Below, piece by piece: positions 16,347-25,364 of a DNA stretch of 64,000 nucleotides. The stretch's first letter is position 1. The number at the start of each line of letters is the position of its first letter. Position numbers and translations under genes: made by a program. The notes below the pieces were generated by a model, which saw only the letters and a program-made list of their open reading frames with translations, was not told the DNA's origin and made no database searches. Origin of the DNA: JAGVSR01 sp963742405 (GTDB lineage Bacteria > Pseudomonadota > Alphaproteobacteria > Rhizobiales > Hyphomicrobiaceae); the NCBI GenBank assembly GCA_963742405.1, contig CAVUMB010000008.1, forward strand, positions 1 through 64,000, in the 5' to 3' direction.

Positions 16347-16817
16347 TCACTTTTTGACAGGGCAGACGAAATCCGTCGCGCGCTCCAAGGCTTCTTCGGT
16401 TTCGCTCGTTACATGAAGCCCCGACAACTGCGCCCCTGCTGCAGCCATCGGCTCGTCTATTTCGAGCAAGTGGCTCATTTCACTCTTAAGGCGATCGTTC
16501 GTCGGCACCTCGTCTCGACGAACCTCCGTTTCAGGCTGACCGCCAAACTCACGGACCGCCATGCGCCTTGGCATCACCAATTCGTCGTGCCACAGCCCGA
16601 TCCGCTTAAACGCGTCAATGGCCAGCTGGCGATGTTCAAGATGATTTAGCAGCTGATTGATCTGACGCGTGACCTCTGACAGCTCTTTATTTCGGCGTAG
16701 GCGGTCAACGTACAGTGGCCACTCGTGCTCTTTCGCCTTAACGATCTGGCGAGCAGCACTCTGGCCAAACTCGGTGCTTGGCCGCTCTTGTTCTTCTGTT
16801 CTGGCTCGCATTCTCAT
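16347..16817 (-). CDS. Hypothetical helical protein, about 156 aa
   Basis: ATG 16817 is chosen because AAGGA stands 8 nt before it; a GTG at 16844 would add nine residues. The protein is polar and helical: REFGQSAARQIVKAKEHEW-like start, VTRQINQLLNHLEHRQLAID in the middle, and an acidic tail ending RATDFVCPVKK. No membrane segment or known motif. Function unknown. Confidence 0.45.
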   Translation of the reverse strand: MRMRARTEEQERPSTEFGQSAARQIVKAKEHEWPLYVDRLRRNKELSEVTRQINQLLNHLEHRQLAIDAFKRIGLWHDELVMPRRMAVREFGGQPETEVRRDEVPTNDRLKSEMSHLLEIDEPMAAAGAQLSGLHVTSETEEALERATDFVCPVKK

Positions 16818-17061
16818 CACTTCATCCTTCAACACCGATGTCACTTCCCGGATCAGGGATCGACGAATGATGTCGGATCGGCGTCATCTCAAAGGCCTCT
16901 GCAGCTTGATCCAGAGCGCCGATCAAGTTCAGGGCAACAGCACCAGCACACTGCGGCTCGGAGGCAGCTTGAGCTTCCTCGTTCGCTTATCTTTCAGTGG
17001 CTCCCTTTCGTTCCAACTATTCATTTTCTACCCCTACCCCTACCCCTTCCCGATCTTTTAT

Positions 17062-17100
17062 GGCCCCATATATATGATTTTGTATGGGGTCTTTTATTTA
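17062..17100 (+). terminator. Rho-independent terminator-like hairpin
   Basis: GGCCCCATA (17062-17070) pairs with TATGGGGTC (17083-17091), with one G-T pair, and TTTTATTTA follows. The shape is that of a terminator on the plus strand. No supported gene lies directly upstream; 16845-17252 is otherwise empty apart from pyrimidine-rich CCCTACC repeats at 17028-17050. Confidence 0.5.
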
Positions 17101-17252
17101 GTTCCAGGCGGGTCTGAGGCTCAGACTAAGCCCACTCGGCTGCTCCTTCCGGCTTCTTTAGGTCGGTGGAATAGGCTTCCACGTTGACGACGGACAGCCG
17201 TTCTCGCCGGGCTCGTCTCATGGCTCAGGTCGATCGGTACCAAGCCGGCGGA

Positions 17253-17544
17253 TCAGCCAGCCCGGCAGCGACGATACGCACGATCGAAGTAGCGATTGTA
17301 ATTGCTGTTCCGCGCTGAGCTGCCCATGACCAGTCCGGTGCCAGCGCCGATCGCCGCCCCCAGTGCGTGCCCCTCTTCTGCCGTTCGCGATCCCGCCAAT
17401 CGCCGCACCACCTCCCGACGCTAACGCAGTACCTCCTATTACCCGGCCGCGAGGATTTACTGCAGGTGCGCTGCCAACAGCAAGAGCGCAGAACGACGAG
17501 CAGCGATGACAGCAAACCTGATCGATCGCCCAGCGCAAAATCAC
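17253..17544 (-). pseudogene. Small glycine-zipper protein, frameshifted
   Basis: A first frame reads NPRGRVIGGTALASGGGAAI then GGIANGRRG. A neighbouring frame continues HALGAAIGAGTGLVMGSSAR and NSNYNRYFDRAYRRCRAG to TGA 17253. Joined, this is a typical small outer-membrane glycine-zipper protein with the NYNRYFDRAY ending seen in such proteins. The N-terminal secretion signal is unclear. One frame change near 17385; real decay or a base error cannot be told apart. Confidence 0.5.
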
Positions 17545-17665
17545 TCGTTCGCCGCGTCAAACCTCATGACGAGCGAGCAAAAAAGTTTATAGGTGTTTAT
17601 AGTTTTTAGTGCGCACACGTTGTAATTGGAATTTACATGTAATGCGCTGATTTTATTGATTTTTT

Positions 17666-17741
<76 letters not shown>

Positions 17742-17931
17742 ACTCGCCGCTGGAGGCGCCAACATCGCGGCTCCAGAACGAAACGGGGTCCGTTGCCGGA
17801 CCCGCGGGCGAGCATCTAGCACCCGGGGACGCCGCTGTCCAGGGGCCGGGCCAGGGGCCGGGCCGGGGTTCTTGGTTCGCCTACCAAGCTTTTGGAATTT
17901 AGAGCGAAACGACCGGCCACATGGCGCCGCG

Positions 17932-18972
17932 TCACGGCCGGATCAGGAGGTGCTGGCGGGCGGAGACGTTCTCCAAAAGCTTGGCCGAGCCGCGCACGAC
18001 ACAGTGCAGCGGATTTTCGGGCACCGCGAACGGCACACCAACGCGCAGGGCGAATTCTTCATCGAGTTTGTGCAGCAGGGCGCCGCCGCCGGTCAGGTAG
18101 ATGCCGCGCTCGCAGATGTCGCTGGAGACTTCCGGCGGCAAATCTTCCAGCGTACGCTCGATTAATTCCGCCATGGCCTGGACGGGCTCCTCGAGTGCTT
18201 CGGCAATGTGCTGCGGCGTCAGGATCGTCGATTTGGGTTTGCCGGTGCGCAGATCGCGGCCGCGGATGTGGATCTCGCTGGTCGCGCCGTTGACGCGCCG
18301 CGAGGCGGAGCCGGCTTCAATCTTGATGCGCTCGGCGTTGGCTTCGCTGATGAGCAACTGATGATCGCGCCGGATGTAGCGGATGATGGCTTCGTCCATG
18401 GCATTGCCGGCGATGCGCAGAGAGCGGGACTGGATGACGCCGCCGAGGGAGAGGACTGCGATGTCGGTCGTCCCGCCGCCGATGTCGACCACCATTGAGC
18501 CGATCGGATCGTCGATGGGCAGACCGGCGCCAATGGCGGCAGCCACCGGCTCCTCGACGATGAAGACCTTGCGAGCGCCGGCCTGAACGGCCGTTTCGTA
18601 GACGGCGCGGCGTTCGACGGGCGTCGCGCCGGCAGGAACACAGATCAAGATGCGCGGGCGACGCAGTTCGAGAAAGTCGGTGCGGGTGCGCTTGATGAAC
18701 TGGCGCAGCATTGCCTCGGTGGCGACGAAATCGGCGATGACGCCATCGCGCAACGGCCGGATGATTTCTATCGATCCTGGCGTGCGGCCGAGCATGAGGT
18801 GCGCCGCGTGACCGACTGCCAGCACCTCGCGGTGACCGGGGCCGGTGCGGACAGCGACGATGGAGGGCTCATCGATGACGACGCCGCGTCCCATCACGTG
18901 CACGATGGTATTGACCGTGCCGAGGTCGATGGCAATGTCTTCGCCGAAAGCACTGACCGAAGGGAAACGCAT
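17932..18972 (-). CDS. MreB-family actin-like protein
   Basis: 346 residues, full MreB length. Phosphate-1 motif AIDLGTVNTIVHVMGRG, GVIADFVATEAMLRQFI, phosphate-2 VVDIGGGTTDIAVLSLG and the adenosine motif YLTGGGALLHKLDEEF are all present, so it should bind ATP and polymerise on the inner membrane to guide wall growth. The sequence is clearly diverged from textbook MreB (for example HVMGRGVVIDEPS). mreC, which normally follows, is missing: the tRNA-Lys gene and accessory DNA lie downstream. It may be a second MreB copy, or the rod operon may be broken up here. I leave out the symbol for that reason. Confidence 0.85.
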   Translation of the reverse strand: MRFPSVSAFGEDIAIDLGTVNTIVHVMGRGVVIDEPSIVAVRTGPGHREVLAVGHAAHLMLGRTPGSIEIIRPLRDGVIADFVATEAMLRQFIKRTRTDFLELRRPRILICVPAGATPVERRAVYETAVQAGARKVFIVEEPVAAAIGAGLPIDDPIGSMVVDIGGGTTDIAVLSLGGVIQSRSLRIAGNAMDEAIIRYIRRDHQLLISEANAERIKIEAGSASRRVNGATSEIHIRGRDLRTGKPKSTILTPQHIAEALEEPVQAMAELIERTLEDLPPEVSSDICERGIYLTGGGALLHKLDEEFALRVGVPFAVPENPLHCVVRGSAKLLENVSARQHLLIRP

Positions 18973-19200
18973 TCACCTTACTCGCATGGCGCGCCGGATG
19001 CCCCGCCGCGGGGCGTCGAGCCTGACGGGAAGCCGTTGACCTTCGCCGGCCGGCCCCGCGTGCGCCCCGTGCCGCGCCGGTCCGCTTCCATCCCTAGCGC
19101 GGCCGCGCACGAAGCGCCAGTTTGCTCCGACGCCCGATCAACGCACGCGGCGGCGAAAGATTTATGCCACCTGCCGTTTTGGCAGGTGGCCGCCCAACAA

Positions 19201-19512
19201 CGTCATCCCGGCGCGCGGAGCGCAGCGAAGCCGGGTTGACGTTCTTTAGGGGCACGCGGCGACTCCGCTGTCGCGGAGCCGGCCGCCGCGTGCCGGGGGA
19301 GCCATTCCCAGATCGTCATCCCGGCGCGCGAGCGCAGCAAAGCCGGCCGGGACCCAGACAACCCGCAGCAAGACGACGTCTGCAGGATGGTCCATGGAGC
19401 GTGAACGCAATTGCGAGAGCCCCACCGCTCATCGTTGACTGGGTCCCGGCCTTCGCCGGGATGACGTTCTTTAGGGGCACGCGGTGACTCCGCTGTAGCG
19501 GAGCCGGCGCAT
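19201..19512. repeat. Mosaic of intergenic palindromic repeats
   Basis: Two units begin GACGTTCTTTAGGGGCACGC (19238 and 19463) and contain GACTCCGCTG and GCGGAGCCGG. The first extends to a long nested palindrome, GGCACGCGGC (19251-19260) with GCCGCGTGCC (19285-19294). Two CGTCATCCCGGCGCGCG units (19201 and 19315) and a GGGTCCCGGCCTTCGCCGGG hairpin (19441-19460) fill the space. Similar units recur at 60948-61073. The roughly 575-nt gap between mreB and leuA has no gene. Confidence 0.75.
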
Positions 19513-19540
19513 CCCCTCTCCCCGCGCGCGGGGAGAGGGG
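19513..19540 (-). terminator. Perfect GC palindrome behind leuA
   Basis: CCCCTCTCCCCGCG followed by its exact reverse complement, 14-bp arms with no spacer, 8 nt after the leuA stop. Position suggests a transcription end for leuA, although no T-run follows. Confidence 0.5.
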
Positions 19541-19548
19541 ACGACGGC

Positions 19549-21105
19549 TCAAAGCTGCTGGGCCTGGGCGACCTTCTGGCGCTTAACCATCAGCTTGTTC
19601 AGCGCGGCAACATAGGCTTTGGCCGAAGCGACCATGGTGTCGGTGTCGGCACCGCGGCCGGTGACGACGCGGCCGTCTTCCTCGAGACGTACTGACACTT
19701 CCGCCTGGGCATCGGTTCCCTCGGTGACCGCGTGGACCTGATACAGTTCAAGGCGCGCGGAATGCGGTACCAACATTTTGATAGCGTTGAATGTTGCATC
19801 GACCGGGCCGTTGCCCTGCGCCTGTACGGTGGACGGTGTGCCGTCGACATCGAGCGTCAGGGTCGCGGCCTGCGGGCCGACGGTGCCGGCGATGACGGTC
19901 AGCGCCGCAACCTTCATTCGGTCGTGCGCATGGGCAATCTCGTGATCAACGAGAGCTTCGAGGTCCTCGTCGTAGATGTGCTTCTTGCGGTCGGCCAGAG
20001 CCTTGAAACGATTAAAGGCGTCCTCGAAGGCGTTCTCGCCCAATTCAAAGCCCATTTCGCGCAACTTGGTACGGAAAGCGTTGCGGCCCGAGTGTTTGCC
20101 CATCACCAGCGAGGTCTTCGCCACTCCGACCGATTCCGGCGTCATGATCTCGTAGGTCTGCTGGTACTTGAGCAGGCCGTCCTGGTGAATGCCGCTCTCG
20201 TGGGCGAACGCATTGCGACCGACGATCGCCTTATTGTATTGGACGGGAAAATTGGTCACGGCCGAGACGAGCCTGGACGCGCGCGACAGCATTGCCGTGT
20301 CGATCCGGGTTTCGTAGGGCAATACATCGGCGCGGGTGCGGATCGCCATCACGATCTCTTCCAGCGCAGCATTCCCGGCCCGCTCGCCGATCCCGTTGAT
20401 GGTGCATTCGATCTGGCGCGCGCCGGCATTCAAAGCCGCCAGCGAATTGGCGACCGCGAGGCCGAGGTCATTGTGGCAGTGGGTGGAAAAGATCGCCTGA
20501 TCGGCATTGGCGACGCGTTCACGTACGGCGCGGAACATCTCGAAATATTCCTGCGGCGTGGCGTAGCCGACCGTATCGGGCAGATTGATCGTGGTTGCGC
20601 CGGCTTTGATCGCAGCGTCGACGCACTGGCACAGATAGTCGATCGGCGTCCGGGTCGCGTCCATGGCCGACCATTCGACGTCGTCCACCAGATTACGGGC
20701 GCGGGCCACCGTGGCGGAGATGATTTCCAGCACTTCGGCTTGTGATTTGCGCATCTGGTATTCGAGGTGGATCGGCGAGGTCGAGACGAAGGTGTGGATG
20801 CGGCCGCGCTTTGCGTGGCGCACTGCTTCGCCGGCGCGGTCGATATCGGCGTTGATGGCGCGGGCGAGACCGGCGACCGTTGCGTTCTGGACGCGCTTGG
20901 CAATCGCGCTGACCGCTTCGAAGTCGCCGTCCGAGGCGATCGGGAAACCGGCTTCAATGATATCGACGCCCAGCGCATCGAGGCAGTCGGCGACCTCCAA
21001 CTTTTCTTCATATGTCATCGTCGCGCCCGGGCACTGTTCCCCGTCGCGCAGGGTGGTGTCGAAAATTACCACGCGGTCGGCTTTGGCGGTGTTGGCGGTC
21101 GTCAT
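19549..21105 (-). CDS. leuA: 2-isopropylmalate synthase
   Basis: First committed step of leucine synthesis: acetyl-CoA plus 2-oxoisovalerate to 2-isopropylmalate. 518 residues from ATG 21105, chosen over an upstream in-frame start because AAGGA precedes it and the family begins about here. Catalytic TIM barrel with FDTTLRDGEQCPG (metal and substrate), HCHNDLGLAVANS (the metal-binding His pair) and INGIGERAGNAALEE. The C-terminal regulatory domain (about 385-518) has VDGTPSTVQAQGNGPVDATF, consistent with leucine feedback control. It stands near ilvC, ilvN and ilvI, all on the same strand. Confidence 0.96.
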   Translation of the reverse strand: MTTANTAKADRVVIFDTTLRDGEQCPGATMTYEEKLEVADCLDALGVDIIEAGFPIASDGDFEAVSAIAKRVQNATVAGLARAINADIDRAGEAVRHAKRGRIHTFVSTSPIHLEYQMRKSQAEVLEIISATVARARNLVDDVEWSAMDATRTPIDYLCQCVDAAIKAGATTINLPDTVGYATPQEYFEMFRAVRERVANADQAIFSTHCHNDLGLAVANSLAALNAGARQIECTINGIGERAGNAALEEIVMAIRTRADVLPYETRIDTAMLSRASRLVSAVTNFPVQYNKAIVGRNAFAHESGIHQDGLLKYQQTYEIMTPESVGVAKTSLVMGKHSGRNAFRTKLREMGFELGENAFEDAFNRFKALADRKKHIYDEDLEALVDHEIAHAHDRMKVAALTVIAGTVGPQAATLTLDVDGTPSTVQAQGNGPVDATFNAIKMLVPHSARLELYQVHAVTEGTDAQAEVSVRLEEDGRVVTGRGADTDTMVASAKAYVAALNKLMVKRQKVAQAQQL

Positions 21106-21222
21106 GTTATCTAGTCCTTGATGTCCGGCCCTGCGGCGCACCTGGCGCGCGGGCGATGATGATCCGTCGGCTCGCTGGTCATCCCCTAAGCCATCGCCGC
21201 CGATCATCGGCAGCCGACCGGC

Positions 21223-21345
21223 TCAGGGGCCAATAAGGAGCAGCTGCACCGTTCTCAACGCGCCGACAGCGCAGCCGTCGGCCTCCCTGGGTGCGAACAC
21301 CTCAGAGGGAAACGGGCGACCAGCCTTGTGGGCGTGCATCGACAT
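21223..21345 (-). promoter_or_regulatory. Possible leader peptide region upstream of leuA
   Basis: The 438-nt gap between leuA and the cytochrome b561 gene contains, on the leuA strand, a short frame from ATG 21345 ending TVQLLLIGP and TGA. A Leu-Leu-Leu-Ile run just before a stop, 118 nt ahead of leuA, is what an attenuation leader would look like. The downstream DNA can pair GTCGGCT with AGCCGAC, or GCCGA with TCGGC. No T-run terminator is seen, so this stays a suggestion. Confidence 0.2.
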
Positions 21346-21543
21346 ACCTAAAACTCGGATCCGAACTGCGCCAACGGTTACAATATGTCGAAATGGTTGA
21401 CAATGCACTGTAAGGGCGGCGGTACCGGCTTTCGAACTTTTGATCGCGATCACAACGTTCGTGGACGGGTGCGGCTACGGGACGACGGATCGGGCCGATC
21501 CTGTCCGTTTTAAGCGAACAACAGCAGCAAAAGGCAGTTATTC

Positions 21544-22098
21544 ATGTCCATCACCGCAGCCGTACCTCGCTATCCAGCTGCAATCATCCGCCTGCACTGG
21601 CTGACCTTTCTGCTGGTCGTGCTGGCCTACATATTCATGGAGTTCCGGGAGATCTTTCCGCGTGGCAGCGACGGGCGCAACTTCATGAAAGCCGCCCACT
21701 ATTCCGTCGGTTTGACCATCCTTGGGCTCACCATCGCACGCTTGATGCTGAAGGCGACGGGTAGCGCTGCCCCCGCCATCACGCCCTCGCCGGCTGCCTG
21801 GCAGGCCATGGGCGCTAAGATTGGGCACGTCCTGATTTATGTTTTCCTCCTCGTCATGCCCTTCATCGGCTGGGCCGCACTGTCGGCCGACGGCCATACG
21901 GTCATCTTCTATGGGTTGGAAATTCCCGGCCTCATTGGTCCCGACAAGATCTTGAGCGGAGAGCTTGAAGAGGTGCACGAGACCATCGGCAAGATCGGCT
22001 ACGTCTTGCTTGGCGGGCATGCCTTGATGGCGATCCTGCACCACATGGTGGTCAAGGACACCACCCTCATCCGAATGATACCGCGCAAGGGGGCCTGA
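21544..22098 (+). CDS. Cytochrome b561 family protein
   Basis: 184 residues, four membrane helices (about 14-33, 50-68, 95-115, 145-165). Probable heme-ligand histidines stand in IRLHWLTF, KAAHYSVG, EEVHETIG and GGHALMAILHH, the usual set for the CybB type. Such proteins move electrons from the quinone pool or to superoxide in the inner membrane; the exact partner is unknown. AAGGCAG lies before ATG 21544. Divergent from leuA, and convergent with the PhzF gene (7-nt gap). Confidence 0.9.
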   Translation: MSITAAVPRYPAAIIRLHWLTFLLVVLAYIFMEFREIFPRGSDGRNFMKAAHYSVGLTILGLTIARLMLKATGSAAPAITPSPAAWQAMGAKIGHVLIYVFLLVMPFIGWAALSADGHTVIFYGLEIPGLIGPDKILSGELEEVHETIGKIGYVLLGGHALMAILHHMVVKDTTLIRMIPRKGA

Positions 22099-22105
22099 TC
22101 GTCGA

Positions 22106-23014
22106 TCACACCTCGATGGTGCCTTCGCTGACGCGCACTGAATGGCCGCCGATGCGCACGCCTTCCAGACCCTGACCATCGATCTGAAGAACGAGCGACA
22201 CAAAGCTTGGCCGGTTCATCTCGAAACCCTGCTCGATCATCCGGCGATGAGTACCCTGGGGCAGCCGGTCAAAGCGAGCGATGGCGCCGGCGAAACACAC
22301 CGCGGCTGAACCGGTTGCCGGATCTTCCGGTATGCCGGCGTCGGGCGCGAACATGCGCACGTGGAACGATGATGTCGTGTGCTCGCACTGGCGGGTATAG
22401 AGATAGGCGCCGACAAGTCCTTGCTCGGAAAAGGCCGGCGCCCAATGCCCGCCGTTAATATGCGCGCGGGCAATAGCTTCACGCGAGGCGATGGGCACAA
22501 AGGCGAAGGCGTTGCCTGAGGCATAGCAGACCGGCCGGTGGTTCTCGAAACCGATCTCACTTGGGATCAAGCCAAGGGCCGCGGCCAGGACATCGATCGG
22601 AGGTAGCGATCCGGCTTCCACCGGCACCTTCGGTGCATCGAACTCGGCATAAGGCGACTGATCCTTGCGCAGCCGGACTCCGACGCGCAGCGTTCCGATG
22701 CCCTCCTCCAGCACGATCATCGCATCCGCGTCGCGGCCCTGACCGAATTTGTTCTCGGCCAAAAGCGCCGCCGTACCGACAGTCGGATGGCCGGCAAAAG
22801 GAAGTTCCTTGACGGGAGTGAAGATGCGCATGCGCGCCGAATGTGCGATGTTTTCAGCCGGCAGAATGAAAACCGTTTCCGACAGGTTGAACTCGCGCGC
22901 GATCGCCAGCATCTCGTCGTCGCTGAGCCCGCCTGCGCCATGCACGACGGCGAGCGGATTACCGCCGAAGCGGCGGTCGGTAAAAACATCCAAGGTGCTG
23001 TAGGAGAGCCGCAT
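22106..23014 (-). CDS. PhzF-family isomerase/epimerase-like protein
   Basis: About 302 residues. The two-domain PhzF fold is recognisable from GGNPLAVV near the N-terminus, the catalytic Glu in FNLSETVFIL, FTPVKELPFAGHPTVGTA and, in the second half, DPATGSAAVCFAGA. These are the hallmarks of PhzF relatives, whose substrates are mostly unknown; no phenazine genes are near. ATG 23014 is chosen over the TTG at 23017. The C-terminal segment is complete. Confidence 0.9.
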   Translation of the reverse strand: MRLSYSTLDVFTDRRFGGNPLAVVHGAGGLSDDEMLAIAREFNLSETVFILPAENIAHSARMRIFTPVKELPFAGHPTVGTAALLAENKFGQGRDADAMIVLEEGIGTLRVGVRLRKDQSPYAEFDAPKVPVEAGSLPPIDVLAAALGLIPSEIGFENHRPVCYASGNAFAFVPIASREAIARAHINGGHWAPAFSEQGLVGAYLYTRQCEHTTSSFHVRMFAPDAGIPEDPATGSAAVCFAGAIARFDRLPQGTHRRMIEQGFEMNRPSFVSLVLQIDGQGLEGVRIGGHSVRVSEGTIEV

Positions 23015-23113
23015 CAATCCCTGCCTTCATGGTCTCACACCGGAGGCACTTAGCTCATTCAAACGCTGTGTCCAAGCGGAATGGAGCCCAAGCGGAATGG
23101 AGCCTGCGGGGCT

Positions 23114-23845
23114 TCAGGCTCCAGCGTCCGGTCGCCGCCGCATGAGATGGGCGAGCAGCACGCGCGCGTATTGCGGCACGGGCAACGCTGCAACATCGTC
23201 CCACGAGCGCACCGCGATAATGTCCTCAAGCTCGGGTTCGGCCTCCGCGCCGAAGGCATGACGAATGCGCTCCTGCAGCGTTGCGGCATCGGCATCGCCG
23301 ATCAGTTCGACAGCAATCGAGACCTGACGACCGACCGTCGTCACGAGGTAACCGTCGCTGGCCGCCAGCATCCGGGGAGCCAGACCCGTTTCCTCTTTAA
23401 CCTCGCGCAGCACACTTGCCCTGAGGTCGACACGGCCGTCGGATGATGTATCGCGGCTATCGATAAAGCCGCCCGGGAGATAGAAGAGCCCGGCATTGAC
23501 GTTGCCTGCCCGCTGGCGGCCGAGAAGTATCGCGCCGTCGGTTGAGCGGATGAGCGCGGAGCCAAAAACGTCATACACCGAGGCGTCCGGTCCACCCTGA
23601 TCCTTCCAATAGAGAAACTGTTTGAATTCCACTGGAAAGAGTTCGCCGGTCAGCCGGCCATCGGCGATCGTGTAGCTGGACAGCATGTACACACGGCCGT
23701 TGAATAGCGACGGGCTCTCGGCGCAGCGGCGCTGCCAATGCGCGTCGATCTCAGACGCCCGGTCGACGGCGAACGGCCAAACTCGGTCCGTCACCATCAA
23801 GTCGCAGTCTTCGACTGGCGTCACTTCGGCTGGCGTCCGGTCTGG
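23114..23845 (-). CDS. NUDIX hydrolase
   Basis: About 243 residues from ATG 23845; the frame opens 14 codons earlier. The NUDIX box lies in GGFIDSRDTSS...LRASVLREVKEETGL, with a few residues inserted after the first Gly, as in several larger NUDIX proteins. The N-terminal 90 residues (including RVYMLSSYTIADG and EFKQFLYWKDQG) form an extra domain typical of proteins in this length class. Substrate unknown. It shares no operon with the PhzF gene (99-nt gap, same strand). Confidence 0.85.
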   Translation of the reverse strand, partial: PDRTPAEVTPVEDCDLMVTDRVWPFAVDRASEIDAHWQRRCAESPSLFNGRVYMLSSYTIADGRLTGELFPVEFKQFLYWKDQGGPDASVYDVFGSALIRSTDGAILLGRQRAGNVNAGLFYLPGGFIDSRDTSSDGRVDLRASVLREVKEETGLAPRMLAASDGYLVTTVGRQVSIAVELIGDADAATLQERIRHAFGAEAEPELEDIIAVRSWDDVAALPVPQYARVLLAHLMRRRPDAGA

Positions 23846-24083
23846 CATGACTGTCACGACATCTTTCCTTTGCCGCCTGTCCTGCAATGCGGGATGTGCC
23901 TGGCCGGTTGGCCGCCACGGCTGCCGGACCGGCTCACGTCCAACACCGCAGCCCTACGACGGCCCGTTGAACTTGTCACCTGCGCCACCGCAGCGACCCG
24001 CAGCGGTGTTTGATCGGCCCATATCCGGTTTTTGCCATGATATCCTGCATCAAGTCGGACCTGGCGCGATTGAGGGATTGAGG

Positions 24084-25308
24084 GTGGAGCCGATACGACA
24101 GCCATCGCGGCGATTTGCACGTCCGACGAGGCGGGCGGTCGCCTGTCTTGCGGTCCTGTTCGTCTGTCTGGGGCCACTGCCGATGCGGGCCGAACCAGCG
24201 GAAACCGCCGGGCCGCTCGGGCCGCTACCCGCCGGCTGGACGACAGCCGTCACGGATGTCATTGCGATTTTTTCCGCCGCCTCGCCAGAACGGAAGCCTG
24301 ACGATCGTCGCACCGGCAGCGACAAAGGCCAACAGCGATATCAGGTCGGCCATCATCGAATTGGCGCCAGCGCTGATCGAGGACATGTTCGGGGAACCTC
24401 GGCCGGCGGGCGAACCCGTGCCGCTGCCGGCCTCTGACGACGAGGCTGCAGGCCTCATGGTGCCGTTCACCGTGACGCTTGATGACGGCGGCGACGGGCG
24501 AATCGAGGTAACGGGCTATCCGCTGTCAGGCAGGCGGATGCAGCTGTTTTTCATCGTTGCGCCAGCAGGGATGGCCGACGACGACGCACAACTTCGCGCG
24601 GCTCGAGGTCTGGTCGACCGTTGGCGGGCCGATGGCCTCGTGGTCAATACCGACCTGACGGCGCAGATGGGACCTCTTCCTGCGGTTTTCGATGCCGGGC
24701 CGACCGTGGCCCCATTGCCGTCGGCCGTAAACCCGGTCAGTCCCGACGACACCGTCGAAAATGTCATCCACTTTCTGCGGTTTTCCTTCGACGGCGGCAA
24801 ACCCGAGGCGGCGGGCGAACCTGTCTCGCTGACCGCGCTCCTGTTGAAAGATGGCCGCGTCTTTGAAAGCGAAGCGCGGGCACCGGCCGACTTCGATCCC
24901 GATACGCGACCACCCGGCAGTCCGGGAACCGGTCGCTGGCAGAGGGATGGGGAGGCTTATGCGGTGGCTTTCGGCGATGGCACGCAGGGGACCGCCGTTG
25001 CCGGGCCAGCCAAAACCGTGGCGGCGCCGGCCGCGTTGACCCTGTCGGGGCGCTATCTGGCGATTGGCGGAACGGCGAGCGATGTTCTTGCCGACGCGAT
25101 CGACTTTTACTCTGACGGCAGCCTGCTATTGAAAAGTGACGGCCGAGTTGCGAGCGGCAATTATGAGATCGGCATGCGCACGGCGCGCATCACTATCGCG
25201 GGACAATCGCAGCGCGCCTTCGTTTTCGGTATGCAGGGGGAAGCCTCCGCGCCAACACTGCTCATCGTCGGCAACCGCGTTTATGAGCGGGCGGAGGCTG
25301 CGCGGTGA
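24084..25308 (+). CDS. Secreted hypothetical protein, one frame change
   Basis: A GTG at 24084 opens a signal-peptide-like start (AVACLAVLFVCLGPLPMRA, cleavage after about residue 38) that runs to about 24285. There the frame shifts and the rest reads on to TGA 25308 (TIVAPAATKANSDIR to NRVYERAEAAR). Joined length is about 408 residues. The mature part is rich in beta-strand-like stretches, and a C-terminal segment (ALTLSGRYLAIGG and GNYEIGMRTARITI) looks like a lipocalin-type sheet, but I recognise no family. Periplasmic location is inferred. A terminator hairpin follows 9 nt after the stop. Confidence 0.6.
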
Positions 25309-25317
25309 ACATCAAGA

Positions 25318-25350
25318 AGCTCATGGACGCGAGGTCCATGAGCTCTTTTG
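25318..25350. terminator. Shared terminator between converging genes
   Basis: Perfect 11-bp stem AGCTCATGGAC (25318-25328) with GTCCATGAGCT (25334-25344), loop GCGAG, followed by CTTTTG. It lies between the secreted protein gene and ilvC, which converge, and can serve both. Confidence 0.8.
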
Positions 25351-25364
25351 AGATCCAAGCGATG

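Noticed and set aside
16669..17187. Open frame of 172 codons, with a Tyr/Pro-rich hydrophobic end
   Set aside because: Its first half lies antisense to a better-supported gene, and the hydrophobic end comes from a CCCTACC repeat; a terminator-like hairpin lies inside it.
17833..17870. Tandem CAGGGGCCGGGC units as a possible array
   Set aside because: Only two units and a fragment without spacers; a simple local repeat, not a CRISPR.
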